DNA from: Apostichopus parvimensis
Lineage: Eukaryota > Echinodermata > Holothuroidea > Aspidochirotida > Stichopodidae
NCBI GenBank assembly: GCA_000934455.1
Contig: KN882693.1
Location: 6,507 to 32,289, forward strand
Direction of reading: 5' to 3'
DNA length: 25,783 nucleotides
The position numbers and the translations under genes were made by a program. Shown here piece by piece: positions 18,204-25,783 of the stretch. Each line of letters begins with the position of its first letter. The first letter of the stretch is position 1. A model generated the notes under the pieces. It had not been told where the DNA came from. It made no database searches and saw nothing but the letters and a program-made list of their open reading frames with translations.

Positions 18204-19153
18204 AATGTGAAATTGGCCAACTGTTGTGTGATCCTTAATTACAGACTATAAAAGGTACTGTGGATTTCTGATGTGATTTTGATTTGCATATACATGGTCT
18301 ATCATGGGTAACTATAACCAAAGACTCCCGAAGATTTTATTGTCTGTGCTAGAACATACCATATTTATATCCTACTTCTTGTTACTTGTCGATAAATGTG
18401 TTATCGCTAAAGGTAGTAGTAATAGGTCAATGTGGTCCTCTTTCCATCGACGCTGCGAAAGCAGTTACGCGAAATGGTCACCTCATACTGTAACGTTCGT
18501 TCGTGACGTTCGTCTGACATGGTGTAATGTGACATTTGTTCGGAATCCTGCCATAGCCCATAAATGTAGCTATAAAAGTTATCTTGTTTTACACCTAAAA
18601 TGATTTGAACTCTCTAGAGTTATCAGGATTATGGCATTAGCCTACTCTTACTTATGATCTAACTTAGTACTTAACTGGGGCCTATATCATATGAATGCAC
18701 ACATGGTGTGGCCTACAGTACTTATAAGTTTTAGGCTAGGCTACCTTCACTACCTCATGCCAAATATCTTGAAGTTAACCAAAGACTTCTTAGTCAAGCA
18801 GTACGCAAAAGTTATGGCATTAACCATTACAAACTTTGCTTACCCTTTAGGGACACCAAAATGGAATTAGCCTTACCTCTGGGTCTGATGGTCTTTGTTC
18901 TATTCTAACTTAGTTAGGCCTAGACACTGTCTTCATTCTCTGAACTGGTCACATGACCCAGTGGTAGCACCATTAACAATCAAGTCGACCAGCTATCTGA
19001 GCTACACAGGGCTGGATATAAGCTTGCTGGACCATGTATTCCAAGTCTCTAGTCCTCAACATAGAATATAGGGCACATGATGCAGAATAATTTCTTCTGA
19101 CTTGGTTGGTTGCTTCTTAAATCTGAAAAGTGATATTAAAATGTTTGTTTCAG
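18204..19153. other. COA1 5' flank, no gene body
   Basis: The region is expected to hold the promoter and any non-coding first exon of COA1. The acceptor before the COA1 start is at 19151-19153 or 19171-19173. The open frame at 18304-18603 shows no family similarity. TAGGCCTAG-type words occur at 18720-18745 and a tRNA-like SINE fragment at 18945-19020. Confidence 0.35.
18945..19020 (-). mobile_element. Degenerate tRNA-like SINE fragment
   Basis: The minus strand reads TGTGTAGCTCAGATAGCTGG, which resembles a tRNA D-arm with A box, followed about 35 bases later by a B-box remnant (GGGTCATGTGACC). The acceptor stem is not closed. Boundaries are approximate. Confidence 0.35.
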
Positions 19154-19175
19154 ATATATTAATTGTCGTGCAGAT

Positions 19176-22100
19176 ATGCCTTTACCTCTGAAGACCTTGA
19201 GAAGCATTGCAGTCATCACAGGTTTTGCAACTCTTGGGGGTGCTACCTTCTTCTACAAGAAAATTCAAGGTTTGTTGCAACTGGCTTGCTCTTTGCACAC
19301 TATAAGTTTTGGAGAGAAAAAACTGTTAGCAAACTGCCCATCTACTGCAAATGTGTTGTTGGTCGTTATGTGACAATGCTTAAGTTGTATCAACATAATG
19401 ATAATAAATGAAATACTCAGTGCATACAAGAATCCTATTGAAGTTGGTGGAAGTCAATTGAGGTCAACAGGTATCACAATCTGAAACACTTTAAAGTGTT
19501 TGTTTCAGTTTTTACTGCTTAATGTTCTTATGAAAAATGTGGCAAGGAATCACTCAGCCAACTGCTTTTCTGGTTTTTTCAATTCCTTGCCGAAGGTTCA
19601 AGGAATCTATGCAATGGTGATTGCTTGTGGGTGTGTGTGTGTATGTGTCCTGTTTATACTATTCTACAATATTTATTGTATTCATGTATAGGCGAAATGA
19701 AAAATGATATTCTGCATTTGTTTAATCATGTGAAATACAGAATAACTGATGTGGAATGATCTTTTAAATATTTTTTTTCTGCAGATAATTTAATTTCTGG
19801 TACATACTACTCAACATCCTTAATGTTACTAAAAGAACATGAATATGCAAAGGATTTACTTGGTCATCCAATCAAAACAAAGTTTATAGACCTTGGTGAT
19901 CAATTTAATGTCATTGATGGAGAGAAAGGTCTTGCTCAGGTGAGTAAATATTCTGATTTCAAGATGTTTATGCTGTTGTCAAAGATTGTTGTGGGGGGGG
20001 GGGTGGTGGAGGAACCACAGAGAATCAAAGAACAATTGTCATCCAAATACTGTACTCTTACTCTTATGAAACTTGTCCATGATATTATACAATCAACTCA
20101 AACTGCTCCTATGGTGTAAGGGTTATTAGACCTTCCCTGGAATTTACCCGGATTTCATGTACTGTCACTGATCAGTCCCAAATTTGTAAAAATGGCCCAG
20201 AAATAATGTAAGTATGAAAAGAAGCTGCCTGTTTCTAGAGAATGTATTACAGAAATATGTGGGCATTTCACCTTCATAAAACCCAGCACCAACAAACATA
20301 CATAATAAAGAAGAAGAATGAAGATGAATAATGAAGAAGAGTTCTCAAAATCTCTCTTGAAGTACCCTTAAAATGTAACATGTAGATACTAGTACTACCT
20401 CTTGGTGTCAACAATAACATCAATCTCATGTCCCCAGAATTTAAATTCAAGCTGTATTAACTAAATCATTTGATAACACAGATAGGGTCTCAAATAAGCT
20501 ACTGTAAGGCCTTCTGATCCTTGGGTCTCTAAACTAAACTAATAATAATAGCCAGTTGAGCCTATTTGATATGCAGATTAGGCTAGGCTGGCTTACATCC
20601 AATGATAGTACTGTACAAGTTAGTCACTATATTGAGAGTGGATAGATATACTTAAGAGGTATATAACACAATATGGTTGTCGTACTGTAGTACCCCTATA
20701 TTGCTCTACAGTTGCGCATCTTTCTTCCTGTCCTTCCCTCAGTTAGCTCCCCTGTCCTCACTTGCTACATTCTCTTCCCTCCCCCCCCCCCCTCTCACAG
20801 TTTTTCAACGTAGAGAATGCTCAACCCCTATTGGCTTGCATACACCACATGACAAATCTATCAGAGTATAACATTAAGAACAACTCAACAGACCACTGCT
20901 AAGCAGCCCCCTTGGAAGGAAGGATGAATGTAAAGAAGGCAAACAGTGTAAAACAGAATATAAAACTTTAAACAAAGGAAACATCTGACCAAGAAGAGCC
21001 ATGGCACCTTTCGGGGAATAAATTTAGTGTTCAAATTTTGTGTAGCAGTTTTGAAGGCTGTGAATTTTGTCTCTTATAAAAAACAAACTGTGGTTCCTGC
21101 GTACAGAAACTGTTATACATCTATGGACTTGTATTGTACAATTTGACAATTTTGCATAATTTAGCATTATGCGATGTGATATATCAGATAAATTATTCAC
21201 TGCCTTTTACATTCACATACGTATTGCAAGTTGGAGACTTAAATGTGGGATGTTGAATACTCTTGAGATAATGAACCACATCCAATTTCTATCTGGTCAG
21301 CCGTACACAGCCCTGACAAAGTGTGACCCGATTCAACTCTACCTTGGTGACGTACTTTTCGATATTCATCAAGACCCTGTTGTCTTACGACCTAGCCCGC
21401 CTACTGAATGACACCCCCCCACCCCCGCCCACTGACCTACTGAAGGACTGATGACCAAGAACAACTCTTTTTGTGTTGATGACCGATGCACCTTCTGGTC
21501 ACATGCAAACGTAGTTTCACTTTGTTCAGTCACATTTTGTAAAAGTGAGCAGTTTTAGTCGTGGACTGCCGCACAAGGGTGTCTGCCTGTCTGGAAAAAA
21601 TGCTGCAACTTAAAACGGGTTCTATCTTGACCAGTTGTAGTCTTATTAAGCAAACACACAATGTCCAACAACTATCCATGATTCTCCTTATCTTGGCACT
21701 GTGTGACCTGCTTAAAATAATGACTAACAAACAGGTTTCCTTTAATTCGTTCGTTTAGCTGGCAATACCTTTGAGAGGGAAGAAACAGAATGGAACACTT
21801 TACACTTGGTCAACTAGGACAGAACCTGGTGCAGAGTAAGTGAACAACTTTATTTTAAAAGCTTAGCTTTAAGGGGGGGGCAAGTCAAAGATTCAACGGG
21901 GGGGTGGGACTCAAACCAGTGTCTGGAGAAATGTGAGTTTTCTGCTGATACCACCAGTTCCATTTTTGTTTTAGCAAATAATTGCATTTTGTTTTTGTTT
22001 CTGTTTCTTTTTTAAGTTTGTTATTATTTCCTATTTAGTCCTTTATTTAGCATTTTTCCAATGTACCCACAAATTAAAAAAAAAATTAATCAATTGTTTT

Positions 22101-22646
22101 ATAAGCTCTTATAACTGAACCAAACTATGTCTCTTTTAAAGCTATACAAGCAACGTAGCACCCTTAGGAGACATTCAAAACCACTTGTCCTGGACAATTT
22201 TGTAATGCACTTTAAACCTGTATTATTTGAAGCACATAAAAGTCTTATGTGTTCCTCCTGTTTAGTTTGTGTTGCATTTGAGATTCTGACGTTATGGTCA
22301 GTGTGTTAGACCGACTAGTCCTTCCGCTTTTACGGATGAGCCTCGTATATCTAAAGAGCGATTTTTGTTCAAGTTAAAAGTGATATAGAAACACAACGTG
22401 GACTAGATCGGGGTCTTTTTTTGTCTTCTTCTTCAATTTATGAAGTTAATTTTTGTGTCTTAAAGCAATCCTTTAACATTTACATTGGTTTAGCCACTTT
22501 AATCTTTGGCATAAATGTTTTCATTTTGACTTTTTAGTTGGACTGTCGAAAAAGTGGAACTTCAGCTGAAAGGCTCGCCAAGAGTGGAGACAGTATACCT
22601 TAAAGAGAAGACACAAGTGAATGCAGAACAAGGTGACAGTAGGTGA
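19176..22646 (+). CDS. COA1: Cytochrome c oxidase assembly factor 1 homolog (COA1/TIM21-like), four coding exons
   Basis: COA1 is a small inner mitochondrial membrane protein of the TIM21-related family that helps early assembly of complex IV (and complex I). Coding exons: 19176-19269, 19785-19939, 21759-21835, 22538-22646. Junctions are AG/GT with matching phases (1, 0, 2), giving 144 aa (human about 146). The protein begins MPLPLKTLRSIAVITGF; residues about 8-27 form the single membrane segment, ending in KKIQ. The soluble part has the family pattern: HEYAKDLLGHPIKTKF, FNVIDGEKGLAQLAIPLRG, NGTLYTWSTRTEPGADWTV and EKVELQLKGSPRVETVYL. The last codons overlap a 10-base GGTGACAGTA tandem. The start ATG is the first in the exon after an acceptor at 19153 or 19173. 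Identification rests on motif order and length. Confidence 0.88.
20131..20175 (-). repeat. Partner of the repeat at 14104-14190
   Basis: This shares CCCGGATTT(C/T)ATGTACTGTC with the opposite strand of 14130-14165. It lies in COA1 intron 2. Confidence 0.4.
20176..21024. other. COA1 intron 2, mostly unrecognised
   Basis: It contains a GAAGAA/GATGAA-type simple repeat near 20300-20345 and a polypyrimidine/poly-C run near 20770-20800. No exon-like frame was seen. Confidence 0.4.
21025..21195 (-). repeat. Palindrome-rich interspersed repeat, copy C
   Basis: Its reverse complement aligns along its length with 8774-8930: GCATAATGCTAAATTATGCAAA block, CAGTTTCTGTACGCAGGAAC, then AAAACTGCTACAC and TTTGAACACTA. 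It lies in COA1 intron 2, opposite in orientation to copies A and B. Confidence 0.6.
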
Positions 22647-23104
22647 CAGTAGGTGACACCGACATATCAGATGAAAACTGTTATTGTGGGGGGGGGGCTG
22701 GGGAGCTTACATCTGTCACAAGGGTGTACCTAACGTTATGTTATTGCGTTGGGTTATAAATTTCCGATTTGTCGAAAAATTTACGTAATATTGGCACACA
22801 GTTTTCAGGGAGTGTGCAGGGTGGGGGAGGTGTGAGAATGCGACTGTTTCATATGAACTATACCTCCTCTGTCAATGGTGGCAGTATTTAACAAAAATTT
22901 AAGTGCGATAAAATTGTCATTTCCACCAAATTCTAAATCCACCAAAGAAGGAGAGAAAAAGAAGTGTGAAATTTACAACAACAAAAAAAGAAGGAAAAAT
23001 CAGCTAATAGGAGAAATATTAACGATCTATAAAGAAGAAAAACAATGCAAACCAAACAACAGGATCATGATTATCATTAAAACAAAGAAACAAATATTTC
23101 ATAA

Positions 23105-23227
23105 TTGAAGTACCCTCTGAACCAGTACAAGAAAATTGTTCCAAAAGACTTGGCAGTTGTCGGAATTATGATTTGGCCTATCATCGCCGCTGTTACAGTT
23201 TGGTTACCCTACTACATTAAAAAATAG
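23105..23227 (+). CDS. Short hydrophobic reading frame, probable 3' terminal exon of an unidentified small membrane protein
   Basis: The frame runs from after TAA at 23102-23104 to TAG at 23225-23227, with no ATG before the membrane segment. From 23111 it reads YPLNQYKKIVPKD, then a hydrophobic segment of about 22 residues (LAVVGIMIWPII... to ...VWLPYYI), then KK and stop. Twenty-five bases after the stop is AATAAA (23253-23258) with a GT-rich stretch beyond, as expected of a last exon. Possible acceptors are AAG ending at 23110 and CAG ending at 23128-region ACCAG. The length and short basic tail recall small mitochondrial inner-membrane subunits, but I cannot name one. I could not link it in frame to COA1's last exon. 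It may instead be an unexpressed frame in the COA1 3' UTR. Confidence 0.4.
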   Translation: MKYPLNQYKKIVPKDLAVVGIMIWPIIAAVTVWLPYYIKK

Positions 23228-23252
23228 AATGACTTGATTCCTTTTAACTCTA

Positions 23253-23258
23253 AATAAA
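23253..23258 (+). terminator. Poly(A) signal AATAAA, plus strand
   Basis: It lies 607 bases after the COA1 stop and 25 bases after the small hydrophobic frame, followed by a GT-rich stretch (GTATGTGAGATGTTT). It is probably the 3' end of COA1, of the small frame, or both. The convergent minus-strand gene's stop codon is only about 105 bases further. Confidence 0.55.
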
Positions 23259-23362
23259 AGATTAGAAATGGTATGTGAGATGTTTAAATGTTTGAACCAC
23301 GACAAAGACAAATTTGCCACTGTAAAAACTGGAAAATAATATAGACGCTGAGATTTTTGTTT

Positions 23363-25311
23363 TTACCCTATTGCAATACCCCCTGTGATTGTTCCCTGAA
23401 AGCCAGCAATGGTAGCTATAGAGGTCTTGTCCCTGGAGATAACGAGGGGTTGTCCAAACCCAGAGCTGAAAGCAGTGAAAGGTGCATTCACATTTGGGAA
23501 AATGTTTGGAACATTGACCCGTGCTGCACCATTCATAACCGTTAGTGTCCCTCCGGTGTCGGGAATGTTGTTCGCTGTGATAGTTAAGGTCAAGATTTCA
23601 TTCGCCTCTGGAAAGTAAATCCATCGTCGAGTTATGAAATTGGTCATCAGTCCAAACTTGGGGAGACCAGATCGACAGGTGCCCCAGGGAGAACAGGATC
23701 TGTTTTTAAGAATGGACCATGAAGAAGTGAGAATGTGGGAAGACCCAGGTCAGAATGAGCATTACCACTCCTTCACAGTGAATATAAAGCTTTAACAAAT
23801 AAGTGAAACTATGTTCAACTGATGGGTTTTATATTGAAAATAAAATAAATGCTGGTTACAAGGAATCATTTCTACATTTATCATCTATAAATCAAACGAT
23901 CGAAAACCTCACTGCAGCCGATTTCATCCGAGTAGTCGTTGCAGTCTACAGTGTTATCACAGGCCTGTGAAGTTAGAACTATCTGTCAGTCTCCAGAACC
24001 TCTGAATAGTGTATCTGGAATTGGAAGGTGAGTTTGTGAAACACTCTCGTTGAAGCCTGGTATTATGGGTCTAATCCTAAACCAGTGCCGCTCTTGGCCA
24101 CATCAAATTTCTCAAACAGACTCCCTATGTAGGGTGTCACAAACAGACTCCCTGTGTAGGGGGTCACAAACAGACTCCCTATGTAGGGCTTCAGGGAGCA
24201 AGTATGAGAGAAAAGAGAAGTGAATTCTCATTTTCATATTATACTTAAGAAATCATCAGGAACACAATGGGGGCCCAGTGACCTTTAGACATGATATACA
24301 AATATATTTGATAGATATACATATATTATATAGATATATATGCACATATATTATATAAATAGATATGTACATATATTATAGAAATAGATATGAACATATC
24401 TAGATATGTACATATCCCCTGTGGCCAGGTACCTGTAGAAGTCACATTACCTACTACGATTCGGTATGTGAAAGGTCCACTTCCACATGGAGGGTTTTCC
24501 GCTAACGAAAAAGGAGGGATAGCATATTCCACTTGATATGTATATAACTCTTGCGCCAAGTTTAAGCTGAAGTTCTGCATGATTAATAAAATATTTTTAA
24601 AAAATGCTATCTTAATTCTTGTTATTTATATACTATCAGCAGCTAATTTGTTGAAAAATGTTGAGTTGACGAGATACGATAAGTTGTCAATTAAACATTT
24701 TGCAGAAATTGTGCAATTGCTCAGTTGGAATGAAGTGAACAATTGAACATTTTGCAGAAAAATGTTGAATTGACAAGATACGATAAATTGTCTATAACAC
24801 ATTTTGCATAAAAATCGTTCAATTGCTCAGATGGAATGAAGTTAACAATTGCAGAAAAATGTTGAGTGGATACAATAAATTGGTAATTCAATATTTTGCA
24901 GAAAAATGTTGAATTGATGACATATCATAAGTGGTCAATTCAACATTTTGCAGAAAATTGTTCAATTACTCAGTTGGAATGAAGTGAACAATTGAACATT
25001 TTGCAGAAAAATGTTCAACTGCTCAGTTAAAGCAACTGAGCAATCCAACATTTTTCTTATTTTTAATAAGATATTATCTTGTTATCTAACAATTTACTGA
25101 TAAATGTCAACTTATGGGGCAAAGTTTTTCTTATGTTGATGGCACGTTTAAGCTTCCGTACCACTGAAATACAAACGTTTCCATTAATCTTTACATATAT
25201 GGCAATTACAACTGGTCTGATACTTACGGAAATAAAGATTTGCCAGCATTCTCTGTCTTCAATGATCTTACTCAGTGGATACTTTGTATTTTTCATCTCT
25301 CCTACGATGTA
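23363..25311 (-). CDS. 3' part of an unidentified, probably extracellular gene with a partial LDLa motif; frame break in last exon
   Basis: Minus-strand exons: 25311-25228 (YIVGEMKNTKYPL...CWQIFIS, 28 codons), 24574-24433 (NFSLNLAQELYTYQVEYAIP...GNVTST, ends phase 1), 23978-23913 (phase 1 to 1, tentative start) and 23699-23363. The third exon reads ACDNTVDCNDYSDEIGC, the C-terminal half of an LDL-receptor class A repeat with its Cys and acidic calcium-binding residues; the N-terminal half was not found. The last exon holds a beta-rich frame ending GFQGTITGGIAIG and TAA. The phase arriving from upstream exons instead reads PVLPGAPVDLVSPSLD and hits TGA near 23645, so one base appears lost there (assembly error, real frameshift, or wrong junction). 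The 5' end lies beyond the window. No family was recognised for the other exons. Confidence 0.5.
24111..24186 (+). repeat. 30-bp tandem repeat, about 2.5 copies
   Basis: CAGACTCCCT(A/G)TGTAGGG followed by (T/G)GTCACAAA occurs three times at about 30-base spacing (24117, 24145 and 24171), the last one partial. It lies in an intron of the minus-strand gene. Confidence 0.8.
24296..24418. repeat. ATATAC/TATATG simple repeat
   Basis: This is low-complexity TA-rich sequence with degenerate units such as ATATATTATA and AGATATG. The apparent open-frame tail downstream of GNVTST on the minus strand is this repeat, not protein. Confidence 0.8.
24640..25060. repeat. Degenerate minisatellite, about 100-120 bp units with internal palindromes
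   Basis: Units carry AAAAATGTTGAATTGA, CGATAA(A/G)TTGTC, AACATTTTGCAGAAA and CAATTGCTCAGTTGGAATGA in the same order, about four times. CAACATTTT...AAAATGTTG pairs give local hairpins. It lies in the intron between the first two visible exons of the minus-strand gene. Confidence 0.75.
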
Positions 25312-25783
25312 CTGTTAATAAAAACGTATATCCTAACGTTTGCATAAATGGGTGCTTTATCCCCAACGTTGATTAAAGGTGTGCTATTTCCTCAAAATGG
25401 TTAACTGTCTTCTATATTCCTCAACATTTGCGCAGAATCGGTGCAATGACACCAACGATTTGTATTCTAATATAGTGGACGCTTAATGCGTGCATACTCC
25501 TCCAACATATATGTAAATAAGGGTTATATCCCCAAATTTTGGGCCTATAGTAAGACTGTGCATACAACTCAAGGTTCAACGTCACTGCACTCAGTAAGTG
25601 TATGATATGACAATATGAAACTACCCGAATCCCTAGTCATGAAAAGTTGCTCAAAAGAGAGTGGGCATACCTACTCCCCGTTGACCCCTCCCTATCCCAC
25701 CTCCCCCATGCCATAATACCCGCCAAGGGCGTAGGAACCGGGGGGCTGGGGGGGCGCCACCCCCCCCTCAGTGAAAAATATGG
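25312..25783. other. Intron or 5' part of the minus-strand gene, nothing recognised
   Basis: No exon with both splice sites and a family-like frame was found. The last 45 bases are G/C homopolymer-rich and may be a repeat edge. Confidence 0.35.

Noticed and set aside
18304..18603. 99-aa plus-strand protein
   Set aside because: No family resemblance and no splice or poly(A) support; more likely 5' flank of COA1.
19980..20000. Poly-G and other homopolymer runs (also 9961, 20780, 21410, 22690, 25740) as functional elements
   Set aside because: They are simple-sequence runs common in this type of genome and prone to assembly error; no structure beyond the run itself.
22875..23108. 77-aa Lys/Asn-rich protein
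   Set aside because: The composition is simply that of A-rich intergenic/UTR DNA.

Overview
This is a eukaryotic window: AT-rich, intron-rich and full of degraded interspersed repeats. Its three recognisable genes have animal architecture. The set looks like an invertebrate deuterostome, most likely an echinoderm. That rests on general character (gene content, tRNA-derived SINEs, hAT and Penelope-like debris), not on a diagnostic marker, so hemichordate, cephalochordate or mollusc cannot be excluded. No bacterial-style operons, CRISPR or rRNA were seen.

Layout. 1-2770 is a repeat-rich flank: one end of a hAT-like transposon, and an unnamed repeat interrupted by a tRNA-type SINE. 3419-6806 (minus) is MAIP1, a mitochondrial matrix protein partner of the m-AAA protease. 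6807-8553 is the shared 5' region between MAIP1 and the next gene; it holds an LTR-like or promoter-like segment. 8588-16037 (plus) is TYW5, the JmjC tRNA wybutosine hydroxylase, with eight coding exons whose splice phases all agree. 16038-19150 is repeat-bearing intergenic DNA with a 48-bp palindrome, a Penelope-like terminus and an orphan ORF. 19176-22646 (plus) is a COA1/TIM21-family cytochrome oxidase assembly factor in four coding exons. 23105-23258 is a short membrane-segment reading frame closely followed by a poly(A) signal. 23363-25311 (minus) is the 3' part of an unrecognised, probably secreted gene with a partial LDL-receptor class A motif, converging on COA1.

Biology. MAIP1 and TYW5 are divergent neighbours here. 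As I recall, they are also head to head in human (2q33.1), so this is probably an ancient bidirectional pair. MAIP1 and COA1 are mitochondrial; TYW5 modifies tRNA-Phe. They share no evident pathway.

The most unusual object is in the last TYW5 intron. The exon 7/intron 7 boundary itself (end of exon, 5' splice site and first intron bases) has been amplified into about 23 tandem copies of a roughly 50-bp unit. Each unit carries a branch-point-like sequence, a pyrimidine-rich tract and AG|GT, so the array resembles a ladder of recursive (zero-length-exon) splice sites beside a functional donor.
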